Under the pieces are notes generated by a model that saw nothing but the letters and a program-made list of their open reading frames with translations, did not search any database and was not told the origin of the DNA. A stretch of DNA of 64,000 bases, from assembly GCF_005771535.1 (NCBI RefSeq), contig NZ_VANU01000006.1, forward strand, positions 124,001 to 188,000. The letters are read 5' to 3'. The DNA comes from Arcobacter arenosus. Its GTDB lineage: Bacteria > Campylobacterota > Campylobacteria > Campylobacterales > Arcobacteraceae. This document shows positions 51,684 through 59,848 of this stretch, piece after piece; within the stretch, counting starts at the first letter, position 1; the number at the start of each line of letters is the position of its first letter. Position numbers and translations under genes: made by a program.

Positions 51684-52044
51684 ATAAATCTCCATGTAAT
51701 AGTAGCGCTATAGTAGCATAGGGTATAAAAAAAGTAACTTTAGCAAGATTATTTTAAGATTTTTTGACATAAAAATAACATAAACGTTATAATTATGATT
51801 ATATTGTTACAAAACTAAACGATTTATTCTTTTTTAATTTAAAATAATTGACAAGTGACAAAAAAGTGGCGATAATGAAGACATCAATGTATAAGTAAAT
51901 CTTATATAATTGGCTGTTATGTTTTGCATAAGAAAAAGTTAACAACTGTTTAAGATGCTCGTTTATATCGAATCTTATAATTAAAATAACTTTTACTTAA
52001 TTAACTTTTCTTAAGCTAACGTAACCAATTTCTAAGGAGGAATA
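51684..52044. other. 361-bp divergent control region between moeA and soxC
   Basis: The only gene-free stretch above 300 bp. It contains the consensus promoter at 51848-51876 for sox. Further A/T-rich blocks near 51785-51800 (such as ATAATTATGATTATATTG) could be the moeA -10 region, and ATTAAC occurs once at 52000-52005 without a tandem partner. No open frame, strong terminator or repeat element is visible. Confidence 0.6.
51848..51876 (+). promoter_or_regulatory. Sigma-70 promoter for soxC
   Basis: TTGACA (51848-51853), a 17-bp spacer and GATAAT (51871-51876). This is the best full -35/-10 promoter in the window. Transcription would begin near 51884, giving a leader of about 160 nt to the soxC ATG, which has a strong AAGGAGG. 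Confidence 0.7.
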
Positions 52045-53391
52045 ATGACGAAAGTAACAAAGACTTCTGAAAAAGAATTATCTACTATTTCTGAGGATAA
52101 ATTAAGTAGAAGAGACTTTTTTAGAAAAACTGCAGCATATTCTGTTGGTGCAATTGCAGCAGCGAATGTGTTATCACCTGTTGAGTTAAAAGCTGCTACT
52201 GATGATCCTGCAATCATGAATGAAGCACCATGGGGAACTAAACTAGGTGATCCAGTTGACCATAATTTATATGGATTACCATCACCATATGAGCATAATA
52301 ATATCAGAAGAACACACTCTTTATTTTCTTCTGGGGATTACTATGCATCTGTAGCGATGTGTCCAATTCATGAATCACAAGGTATTGTGACACCTAATGG
52401 TCTGTTCTTTGTAAGAGATCATGGAGGAACTGCACATATTGACCCAAAAGAGTGGAGATTAATGATTCATGGTGATCAAGTTGAAAGAGAAATAGTATTA
52501 ACTTTAGATGACCTAAAAAAATATCCAAGTGAAAGTAGAATTTACTTTATTGAGTGTCCAGCAAATGGTGCTCCTGAATGGAGAGGACCACAGTTTAATT
52601 CATTACAATTTCAAAAAGGTTTAATGAGTGCTGCAGAGTGGACAGGTGTAATGCTTAAGACAATTTTAGAAGATGTTGGTCTTAAAAAAGATGCTGTTTG
52701 GATGCTTGCTGAAGGAAGTGATAATGCTTCAAACCCTAGAACAATTCCAGTTGAAAAAGCATTAGATGATGTAATGGTTGTTTGGGGACAAAATGGTGAA
52801 GCATTAAGAGCTGAGCAAGGTTACCCTGTAAGACTAATCGTTCCAGGATGGGAAGGTAACTTAAATACTAAATGGTTAAGAAGACTTGAAATTTCTGACA
52901 AACCATGGCATTCAAAAGAGGAAACTTCAAAATATACTATGGTTCAACCAGGTGGTAAAGCTATTAGATATTTCTGGGTAAACGAAGTTAACTCAGTAAT
53001 CACTTCACCATGTCCAGAAAAACCATGGACTCACTTAAAAAAAGGTGATATGGTAGAAGTTGAAGGAATTGCTTGGACAGGACATGGAACTATCACAGGA
53101 GTTGATATCTCTTTAGATGGTGGTGACAATTGGGTTGAGGCAAAACTTAAAGGACTTGTTTTACCTAAATCATGGACTAGATTTTCATATGTTATGAAGT
53201 GGGATGGAAAACCATTATTAATGGCATCACGTGCAAGAGATGACTTTGGAAATATTCAACCTACAATTGATGAAGAAACTACAGCAGTTGGTGTTGAATC
53301 TGTTTACCATAGAAATGCAATTGTAACTTGGGAAATAACTGAAAAAGGAGAGTGTAATAATGTTCAAATTAGAAAACACAAAAAAGCTTAG
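52045..53391 (+). CDS. soxC: Sulfane/sulfite dehydrogenase molybdoenzyme subunit SoxC
   Basis: 448 residues. A Tat signal (LSRRDFFRKTAAYSVGAIAAA, 20-40, but shown here as SRRDFF plus hydrophobic core) exports the folded protein. The sulfite oxidase fold follows, with the probable Mo-binding Cys171 in IECPANGAPEW. The C-terminal domain is the dimerisation part. With SoxD it oxidises the sulfane sulfur bound to SoxY and passes electrons to cytochrome c. The start has TAAGGAGGAATA. It overlaps soxD by 32 bp. It needs molybdenum cofactor, and moeA sits divergent. Confidence 0.93.
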   Translation: MTKVTKTSEKELSTISEDKLSRRDFFRKTAAYSVGAIAAANVLSPVELKAATDDPAIMNEAPWGTKLGDPVDHNLYGLPSPYEHNNIRRTHSLFSSGDYYASVAMCPIHESQGIVTPNGLFFVRDHGGTAHIDPKEWRLMIHGDQVEREIVLTLDDLKKYPSESRIYFIECPANGAPEWRGPQFNSLQFQKGLMSAAEWTGVMLKTILEDVGLKKDAVWMLAEGSDNASNPRTIPVEKALDDVMVVWGQNGEALRAEQGYPVRLIVPGWEGNLNTKWLRRLEISDKPWHSKEETSKYTMVQPGGKAIRYFWVNEVNSVITSPCPEKPWTHLKKGDMVEVEGIAWTGHGTITGVDISLDGGDNWVEAKLKGLVLPKSWTRFSYVMKWDGKPLLMASRARDDFGNIQPTIDEETTAVGVESVYHRNAIVTWEITEKGECNNVQIRKHKKA

Positions 53392-54571
53392 TTCTATTAT
53401 TCTAGGATTTGGATTATCTGCACTTTTAGCTTCTTCTTTAGTTGCAAGTAATGAGATGTCTGTTGATGGTGCAGTAAAATATCCTACTAAAGATGGAAAA
53501 TATGGACCATATCATGTTAATGATCAAGATGTTAAATATAAAAATGGAAGAAAAGCTACACATAATGAAATTGAAAGATGGAATGTTGATGTAAGACCTG
53601 ATGGAACTGGACTTCCAAAATATGATGAGAAACTTGGTGAGCCAATTTTAGATGATGATGGAAAACCTGCTATTGCTGAAGGTTCAGTAGAGTGGGGTGA
53701 AGAATTATACGATGCACAATGTGCAATGTGCCATGGTGAATTTGGTGCTGGTGGTAAAGGTTATCCAACTCTAGCAGGTGGAAAAACTAAAGATTTAGTT
53801 ATCCAAAGACTGAATCCTGCAGATGAAAATCCTAATCCAGATGTTGCACTTAAAACTATTGGTTCATATTGGCCATATGCAAGTACTTTATGGTGGTATA
53901 TTAAGGACTCTATGCCTTTTACAGCACCAAAAACGTTAAGTCATAGTGAGACTTATGCTATTACAGCATTTTTACTTTATTCAAATGGAATTAAAGTAAA
54001 TGGCAAAGAGATGGATTATGAATTTGTTTTAAATAAAGAAAACTTTAACCAAATTGTAATGCCAAATGTAAATGGTTTTTACCCAGAAGTAGATACAAAA
54101 GACCCTCACCAAGGGCCTAAAAACATGCAAAAACTTTTATCTGATCCAACTATTTATGGTAAGGGTACAAGATGTATGAGTAATTGTATTGAAAAACAGT
54201 ATGGTAAAGGTAAAACTGTTGATGATCTTTTATTAAAAATAAAAGTTGATTTAGCTCCAACTGTTAATCAACCAATTTCTGTTGAAAGAACTTGGAAAGA
54301 ACCTAAAAAAGAAGTTGCAAATGGAGTTGATCCAGTTGTAGCAGAAAATTACGCAACTTATTGTTCTGCTTGTCATGCTAATAAAGCAATTGGTGCACCA
54401 GTATTAGGTGATAAAGATGCCTGGGCAAGTGTTTTAGAAAAAGGTATTGATGAAGTTTATGATAATGCTATTAATGGTATAAATGCAATGCCTCCTAAGG
54501 GAACGGCAATGAATTTATCTGATGATGAATTCAAAAAAATCGTTGATTACATTATCGATCAAAGTAAATAA
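53360..54571 (+). CDS. soxD: Diheme cytochrome c subunit SoxD
   Basis: 403 residues: signal peptide (about 1-30, cleavage near VAS-NE), the first heme site CAMCH at 121-125 in a SoxD-type domain, and a second heme CSACH at 335-339 in a C-terminal cytochrome c domain. An extra Cys pair occurs in TRCMSNCIEK. It accepts electrons from SoxC. A strong ribosome site (AAAGGAG) lies within the end of soxC, so the two subunits are coupled. The next gene (soxX) follows after 11 bp. Confidence 0.92.
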   Translation: MFKLENTKKLSSIILGFGLSALLASSLVASNEMSVDGAVKYPTKDGKYGPYHVNDQDVKYKNGRKATHNEIERWNVDVRPDGTGLPKYDEKLGEPILDDDGKPAIAEGSVEWGEELYDAQCAMCHGEFGAGGKGYPTLAGGKTKDLVIQRLNPADENPNPDVALKTIGSYWPYASTLWWYIKDSMPFTAPKTLSHSETYAITAFLLYSNGIKVNGKEMDYEFVLNKENFNQIVMPNVNGFYPEVDTKDPHQGPKNMQKLLSDPTIYGKGTRCMSNCIEKQYGKGKTVDDLLLKIKVDLAPTVNQPISVERTWKEPKKEVANGVDPVVAENYATYCSACHANKAIGAPVLGDKDAWASVLEKGIDEVYDNAINGINAMPPKGTAMNLSDDEFKKIVDYIIDQSK

Positions 54572-54582
54572 GGAGTTAAAGT

Positions 54583-54933
54583 ATGAAATTAATTAAAAAT
54601 TTGTTTTTAGTGGCTGCTATTAGTGGCTTAGCTATGACTGGATCTTATGCAAATGATGATTTAGTAAAGCAAGGTGAAAAAATTTTTACAACTAAAAATT
54701 TAGGTAACTGTATTGCATGCCATGATGCAAATGGTAAAAACATTGATGGACCTGGAAGTATGGGACCAAAATTAACTGCGTTACAATATTGGCCAGAGGA
54801 AGAACTTTATAAAAAGATTTATAATCCTTATACTACTAATCCAATTTCTCAAATGCCTGCATTTGGTAAATCTGGATGGTTAAGTGATGGTGAAATAAAA
54901 GCAGTTGTAGCTTATTTAAAAACAATTCAATAA
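54583..54933 (+). CDS. soxX: Monoheme cytochrome c SoxX
   Basis: 116 residues: signal peptide ending near YAN-DD, the heme site CIACH (43-47), then GPGSMGPKL and the axial Met91 in ISQMPAFG. With SoxA it forms SoxAX, which attaches thiosulfate to the SoxY cysteine. It sits between soxD and soxY in the cluster. Confidence 0.93.
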   Translation: MKLIKNLFLVAAISGLAMTGSYANDDLVKQGEKIFTTKNLGNCIACHDANGKNIDGPGSMGPKLTALQYWPEEELYKKIYNPYTTNPISQMPAFGKSGWLSDGEIKAVVAYLKTIQ

Positions 54934-54951
54934 TAAAAAAAGGATAAAAAG

Positions 54952-55401
54952 ATGATAAATAGAAGAAATTTTTTAGGTTTAGGTTTAGGAGCATTAGCAG
55001 CTTCAGTTGCACCAGTTACATTAAGTGCAACTAATTATAGAGAAACTAAGCCAAAAGCTTGGGATGCTACAAAAGTAGATGCAGCTATTAAAGAGATTTT
55101 TGGTGCAGATGCAACAGAGAGTAAAAAAGTTAAGTTAAAAGCTCCAGATATTGCTGAAAATGGTGCAGTTATTCCTGTAACTGTTGAAGCAAAATCAGCT
55201 ACAAGAGTTGCAATTTTACAAGATGCAAACCCTGAAACTTTAGTTGCAGTATTTGATGTTCCAAAAGGTGGAATTGTTGATTACGGTGTAAGAATTAAAA
55301 TGGCTAAAACTGGAAATGTTTTTGCAGTAATTGAAGATGGTGGAAAGCTTTTAAAAGCATCTAAACAAGTTAAAGTAACTATTGGTGGATGTGGTGGTTG
55401 A
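54952..55401 (+). CDS. soxY: Sulfur carrier SoxY
   Basis: 149 residues. The Tat signal NRRNFLGLGLGALAAS co-exports the SoxYZ pair. The Ig-like domain ends in the flexible swinging arm GGCGG with the substrate-carrying C147. All intermediates of thiosulfate oxidation are bound to this cysteine. It lies before soxZ with a 64-bp spacer. Confidence 0.95.
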   Translation: MINRRNFLGLGLGALAASVAPVTLSATNYRETKPKAWDATKVDAAIKEIFGADATESKKVKLKAPDIAENGAVIPVTVEAKSATRVAILQDANPETLVAVFDVPKGGIVDYGVRIKMAKTGNVFAVIEDGGKLLKASKQVKVTIGGCGG

Positions 55402-55465
55402 TTTAGTTCAACACTTATATAACAAATATTAATAATTTATAAAAAAGAATAAAGGAATAATAAAA

Positions 55466-55783
55466 ATGGCTGGAAAAACTAGAATCAAAGCAAAATTAAA
55501 AAAAGGTGTAGTTACTGTTAAAGCTCTTGCAAAACACGATATGTTATCAAATCAAGAAGCTAAAAGAGCTAAAAAAGAAGCAAACTGGATTACATATATT
55601 GTAGCTAAAGTTGGTGAAACTGTTGTTTATGAAGTATCTACTTCACAATTTTTATCAAAAAACCCTTACTTTAAATTTTCATTTAATGCAGATGAATTAG
55701 GAATTAAAAAAGATGATAAATTATCATTCTCATGGGTTGATTTAAAAGGTAATACTCAATCTGACAGTATGAAAATCAAATAA
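55466..55783 (+). CDS. soxZ: SoxZ, partner of SoxY
   Basis: 105 residues without a signal peptide; it rides out with SoxY through Tat. Ig-like fold with KARIK-like start TRIKAKLKKGVVTVKALAKHDM and the conserved core PYFKFSFNADELG. It is followed by a perfect hairpin before soxA, where the operon message may be processed. Confidence 0.94.
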   Translation: MAGKTRIKAKLKKGVVTVKALAKHDMLSNQEAKRAKKEANWITYIVAKVGETVVYEVSTSQFLSKNPYFKFSFNADELGIKKDDKLSFSWVDLKGNTQSDSMKIK

Positions 55784-55807
55784 TTAGTCACTTTTTAGTG
55801 ACTAATT
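55782..55807 (+). other. Intercistronic 11-bp hairpin between soxZ and soxA
   Basis: AATTAGTCACT (55782-55792), TTTT loop, AGTGACTAATT (55797-55807). It is perfectly paired but followed by an A-run, not a T-run, so it is not a normal intrinsic terminator for the plus strand. It may be an RNase-processing or stability element that sets the SoxYZ to SoxA ratio. Confidence 0.7.
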
Positions 55808-55832
55808 AAAAAAACTACAATAGGAGATATGT

Positions 55833-56771
55833 ATGTTGTTGAAAATAGCTAAAACTACTGCTTTAATTGCATTAACTACTGTTGCGCTAAATGCAGCTGA
55901 CTTTAATGCACAAGCAGAAAAAGATAGAATTGCTTTAATCAAATATTTTGAAGCAAAATTTGAAGATCCATTAAAAAATAGAAATACTTTTTTCCCATAT
56001 TCAACTGATGATGAGTTAAAAAACAATATTCTAGGTGGATTAAAAAAAGATGACTTTGCGAAAGGGAATTATGCTTTTTCTAAAAATGGTCAAGCTTCAT
56101 ATTATGAAATTAAAGAGTTCCCACCAACAGAAGAGTGGGTAGAAGTTGGAGAAAAACTTTATAATGAAGAGTTTGCAAATGGTAAATCTTTTGCATCTTG
56201 TTTCCCAAATCCTGCAGAAGCTGGTGCTATGTATCCATATTTTGATGAAAAAAAGGGCGAAGTACAAACTTTAACTCAGCATATCAATGAGTGCTTAGAA
56301 TCAAATGGTGAAAAAAAATGGGGAACTTCAAAAGGTAAAATGGCTCATTTACAAGCTTTCTTTGCACAAGCAGCTCAAGATGAAGAAAAAACTGTTGATG
56401 TAAAAATTGAAAGTAAAGCAGCAGCTGAAGCTTATGAAAGAGGTAAAGAATATTATTATACTCAAAGAGGTTATCTAAAACTTAACTGTGCAAATTGTCA
56501 CGTACAAGGGGCTGGTCAAAGAGTAAGAAATGAATCTCTATCTCAATTTATTGGTCAAACTACACACTTCCCAGTTTATAGATTAAAATGGGCAGCTGCA
56601 ACACCAAATAATGATGGATTAGGTACATTAGAAAGAAGAATGTCAGGATGTGTTAAGGATCAAGGTCAAGTTCCTCCAGGTAACACAAGTAATGAGATGA
56701 AAGAATTACTATTCTTTATGGCTTACATGAATAATGGTATGAAATTTGATGGTCCAGACTTTAGAAAATAG
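55833..56771 (+). CDS. soxA: SoxA, heme protein of thiosulfate conjugation (monoheme form)
   Basis: 312 residues with a signal peptide (cleavage near LNA-AD). Only one heme site is present: CANCH at 219-223 in the C-terminal domain. The active-site cysteine that forms persulfide ligand is C273 in ERRMSGCVKDQG. The N-terminal domain, which in diheme SoxA also binds heme, keeps only C123 and C154 (likely a disulfide). It therefore belongs to the monoheme group. It forms SoxAX with the gene at 54583 and is 9 bp from the following unknown gene. Confidence 0.92.
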   Translation: MLLKIAKTTALIALTTVALNAADFNAQAEKDRIALIKYFEAKFEDPLKNRNTFFPYSTDDELKNNILGGLKKDDFAKGNYAFSKNGQASYYEIKEFPPTEEWVEVGEKLYNEEFANGKSFASCFPNPAEAGAMYPYFDEKKGEVQTLTQHINECLESNGEKKWGTSKGKMAHLQAFFAQAAQDEEKTVDVKIESKAAAEAYERGKEYYYTQRGYLKLNCANCHVQGAGQRVRNESLSQFIGQTTHFPVYRLKWAAATPNNDGLGTLERRMSGCVKDQGQVPPGNTSNEMKELLFFMAYMNNGMKFDGPDFRK

Positions 56772-56780
56772 GGAGATGAA

Positions 56781-57200
56781 ATGAAAAAATTAATTAACTT
56801 AACAATTGCAGCTACTGCGGCATTAACTTTATCTACATCTCTTTATGCTGACAATCATATGATGGATGAAAAAGCTATGTGCGATATAAAAGCTAATGGC
56901 ATTGAAAAAGTAATTGCAACAGCTAAAAAATACAATGAAATAGCAAAAGAAAAAGGTTTAGAGTTTAGAAGACTTAATGTTAATAATTCTGATTTAATTA
57001 TTTCTGTTGAAGAAGCAATTAAAACTGGTGCAAAAGAGGTAAACCCTAAAACTTTTAAAGGTAAAAAATCTAAAACAGTTTTAGAAACTAATTATGCTGC
57101 TGTTAGAGCTTGTAAATTTGCAATTGCAGCGCTTAATCAGGCTGAAGAGGGTAAAAAAACTTGGCGACTTGCTGTTCCAGGAGATGGATATAAATACTAA
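56781..57200 (+). CDS. Small periplasmic protein of the sox operon, unknown function
   Basis: 139 residues with a signal peptide (cleavage near YAD-NH) and two cysteines (MCDIKANG and RACKFAIAAL). The remainder is helical with a C-terminal WRLAVPGDGYKY. It is co-transcribed with soxA and ends at an intrinsic terminator, so it must act with SoxA or SoxX. SoxAX-binding proteins (SoxK/SAXB) of other sulfur oxidisers have the same location and size, but I cannot claim sequence similarity. Confidence 0.7.
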   Translation: MKKLINLTIAATAALTLSTSLYADNHMMDEKAMCDIKANGIEKVIATAKKYNEIAKEKGLEFRRLNVNNSDLIISVEEAIKTGAKEVNPKTFKGKKSKTVLETNYAAVRACKFAIAALNQAEEGKKTWRLAVPGDGYKY

Positions 57201-57217
57201 AATTTAGTATTGTTAAA

Positions 57218-57247
57218 AAGTCAAGATTTTTAATCTTGGCTTTTTTT
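57218..57247 (+). terminator. Intrinsic terminator after the soxA unit
   Basis: AAGTCAAGAT (57218-57227), loop TTTTA, ATCTTGGCTT (57233-57242), with one G-U pair, followed by a T-run to 57247. It separates soxCDXYZA plus the unknown gene from the rhodanese/soxB part. Confidence 0.8.
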
Positions 57248-57285
57248 ATTTAGATATTATGTATGAAATTAAGGAAATAAAAAAG

Positions 57286-57939
57286 ATGACAATTCTAAAG
57301 AGATTTATAATAACATCGGCAATTGCTGGTATTTGTTCAACTGGAAGTTTTGCAGCAGAGGGTAGTGAAAAGTTTGTTCCTGCATTACCAGGAGTAAAAT
57401 CAATTGAGATGAATCTAAATGGTGAAAAATTTACACTGATGAGAAATCAAACTGCAGGTAATAAAATTTCACCACTTTATGAAACAACTAATAGAGGAAC
57501 TGCTCAACCAATCGTTATCGCACCTGGTGTTGAAACTTTAGGTGAATTAGAGTTTATTGAGTATATGAAAAAAGCTCAAACAGATGAAACTATTGCTGTA
57601 ATTGACTCAAGAAAGCCAGGTTGGTATGCAAAATTAAGAATTCCAGGAGCAGTAAATGTTCCATATACTAATTTTGATGAAAAAGATACAGCAATTGAGA
57701 TGATGGAAGATGAAATGGGTGTTGTTCAAAAAGAAGATGGAACACTTGACTTTTCTAATGCTAAAACTTTAGCATTGTATTGTAATGGTTACTGGTGTGG
57801 ACAAACTCCAGGAATGGTTAAAAAAGCTAAATTTTCACTTTTAAATATGGGATATCCAGCAGAAAAAATCAAATACTACAGAGGTGGTATGCAAGCTTGG
57901 ACTTCTCTTGGATATACTGTTGTAGGTGATGGTAAATAA
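57286..57939 (+). CDS. Periplasmic rhodanese-like protein
   Basis: 217 residues from the ATG at 57286 (after AAGGAAATAAAAAAG); an in-frame ATG at 57259 has no ribosome site. A signal peptide ends near FAA-EG. The rhodanese domain (about 85-215) shows VIDSRKPGWY, IPGAVNVPYTNF and the active-site loop LYCNGYWCG, with C166 as the probable sulfur-carrying cysteine. It probably transfers sulfane sulfur in the periplasm in support of SoxB or SoxYZ. The gene lies 35 bp before soxB. A similar protein is cut off at the end of the window. Confidence 0.88.
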   Translation: MTILKRFIITSAIAGICSTGSFAAEGSEKFVPALPGVKSIEMNLNGEKFTLMRNQTAGNKISPLYETTNRGTAQPIVIAPGVETLGELEFIEYMKKAQTDETIAVIDSRKPGWYAKLRIPGAVNVPYTNFDEKDTAIEMMEDEMGVVQKEDGTLDFSNAKTLALYCNGYWCGQTPGMVKKAKFSLLNMGYPAEKIKYYRGGMQAWTSLGYTVVGDGK

Positions 57940-57974
57940 TTTAGGTTTCTAATATTAGATGAAGGAATTTATTA

Positions 57975-59753
57975 ATGAGTAAATTAAGTAGAAGAGAATT
58001 TGTTTATATGATGGCAGTTTTAGGTTCTGCACCAGTTTTTGCTAATTCACACACAAGAATGCTAGAAACAACTAAGAACTTAGAAGATTATTATAAACTT
58101 AAGCCATATGGTAATGTAAGGCTAATGCATATGACAGATTCACATGCTCAATTACTACCTGTTTATTTTAGAGAACCAAGTGTAAACTTAGGTTTTCATG
58201 GAAATTATGGAAAACCACCACATATCGTAGGTGAAAAATTATTAGATTATTACGGAATTAAAGGTAATAAAAGACTTGAATATGCATACTCAATGGTGAA
58301 TTTTGAGAAACATGCAAAAGCTATGGGAAGAACTGGTGGTTTTGCTCAAATTAAAACCGTAGTTGATTTTTTAAGAAATAGTTTTGGTGCAGATAAATCT
58401 TTACTATTAGATGGTGGTGATACATGGCAAGGTTCATGGACAGCACTTCAAACTAGAGGTAAAGATATGGTTGGTGCAATGAACCTTCTAGGTGTTGATG
58501 TTGCTGTTGGACACTGGGAATTTACTTATAATGCACAAGAAGTTCTTGATAATGTAAAAGAGTTAAAAGCTGAATTCTTAGCACAAAACGTAAAAGTTAA
58601 AGAAGATGCATTATTTAATGAAACTGAAATTGCTCAACAAGCTTACGATCAAGATAATGGTTATGCTTTCAAACCATATACAATCAAAGAAATTGGTGGA
58701 GCAAGAATCGCTATTATTGGTCAAGCATTTCCATATACAACTATTGCAAATCCACAAAGATTTATCGAAGATTGGACATTCTCAATCAATGATGAAGGGA
58801 TGCAAGAATTAGTAGATGAAGTTAGAGAAGAAGAAAAACCAGATGCAGTAATTGTTCTTTCTCATAACGGTTATGATACTGATAAAAAAATGGCAGAAGT
58901 TGTAACTGGTATTGACTTTATTATGGGTGGTCACACTCATGATGGTGTACCTGAAGCATATCCTGTTAAAAATGAAAACGGTGTTACTTATGTATGTAAT
59001 GCTGGATCAAACGGTAAATTCTTAAATGTATTAGATTTAGATGTAAAAGATGGAAAAATTGTAGGTCATAAATTTACTTTACTTCCAATTTTCTCTGATT
59101 TAATTCCAGAAGATCCAGCGATGAAAAAATACATCGAAGATGTAAGAGCACCATTTAAAAAAGACCTAGATAGAGTTATTGCTACAACTGAGCAAACTTT
59201 ATTTAGAAGAGGTAACTTTAATGGTTCTTGGGACCAAATTATTTGTGATGCTTTAATTGATGTAAAAGGTGCTGATATTTCACTTTCTCCTGGATTTAGA
59301 TGGGGAACATCTGTTATGCCTGGTCAAGATATCACATTTGATGACTTAGCTACTCAAACAGCTATGACATATCCTGAAACATACGCAAGAGATATTTCTG
59401 GTAAAGATATTAAATTAATTTTAGAAGATGTAGCAGATAACTTGTTTAATGAAGACCCATTCTACCAACAAGGTGGGGATATGGTTAGAACAGGTGGTAT
59501 CTCATATAAAATTAATCCTACTGCTAAAATGGGAGAAAGAATATCTGAAATTACGCTAACTAAAACTGGTCAAAAACTTGATGCTAATAAATCATATAAA
59601 GTTGCTGGTTGGTCTACTGTTGGTGCAAAATCTCCAGGAGAACCAGTATGGGAAACAGTTGAAACTTATCTTCAAAATGTTAAACATATTGCTAATCTTA
59701 AAGTTGATACTCCAGATATTGTTGGTATCAAAGGAAATCCAGGAATCATTTAA
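57975..59753 (+). CDS. soxB: Thiosulfohydrolase SoxB
   Basis: 592 residues. A Tat-type signal (LSRREFVYMMAVLGS) leads to a 5'-nucleotidase-like di-manganese hydrolase, with metal-site segments MTDSHAQLLP, LDGGDTWQGSW, LSHNGYDTD and GGHTHDGVPE. The VGHWEFTYN segment, where nucleotidases have GNHE, is a SoxB feature. It releases sulfate from SoxY-bound intermediates. It follows the rhodanese gene and ends before a hairpin. Confidence 0.94.
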   Translation: MSKLSRREFVYMMAVLGSAPVFANSHTRMLETTKNLEDYYKLKPYGNVRLMHMTDSHAQLLPVYFREPSVNLGFHGNYGKPPHIVGEKLLDYYGIKGNKRLEYAYSMVNFEKHAKAMGRTGGFAQIKTVVDFLRNSFGADKSLLLDGGDTWQGSWTALQTRGKDMVGAMNLLGVDVAVGHWEFTYNAQEVLDNVKELKAEFLAQNVKVKEDALFNETEIAQQAYDQDNGYAFKPYTIKEIGGARIAIIGQAFPYTTIANPQRFIEDWTFSINDEGMQELVDEVREEEKPDAVIVLSHNGYDTDKKMAEVVTGIDFIMGGHTHDGVPEAYPVKNENGVTYVCNAGSNGKFLNVLDLDVKDGKIVGHKFTLLPIFSDLIPEDPAMKKYIEDVRAPFKKDLDRVIATTEQTLFRRGNFNGSWDQIICDALIDVKGADISLSPGFRWGTSVMPGQDITFDDLATQTAMTYPETYARDISGKDIKLILEDVADNLFNEDPFYQQGGDMVRTGGISYKINPTAKMGERISEITLTKTGQKLDANKSYKVAGWSTVGAKSPGEPVWETVETYLQNVKHIANLKVDTPDIVGIKGNPGII

Positions 59754-59763
59754 TTCCTAATAT

Positions 59764-59796
59764 GAAAAGCATAGAGTTTTATCTCTATGTCTTTTC
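59764..59796 (+). terminator. Hairpin after soxB
   Basis: GAAAAGCATAGAG (59764-59776), loop TTTTAT, CTCTATG with a one-base bulge and CTTTTC (59783-59796). The stem is strong, but the following T-run is broken, so termination may be partial. Confidence 0.6.
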
Positions 59797-59848
59797 AATT
59801 TATTAAAATACTTTTTAAGTTTTTTAATAAGTTGAAAGAAGGAAGAAA

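Noticed and set aside
52000-52016. Fifth ATTAAC tandem site upstream of soxC
   Set aside because: ATTAAC occurs at 52000-52005, but the 11-bp partner reads TTAAGC and no -10 lies at the required distance. A consensus sigma-70 promoter is present at 51848 instead.
57259-57285. Upstream ATG for the rhodanese gene
   Set aside because: It has no ribosome site, and the nine extra residues would place charged residues before the signal peptide. The ATG at 57286 has AAGGA upstream.
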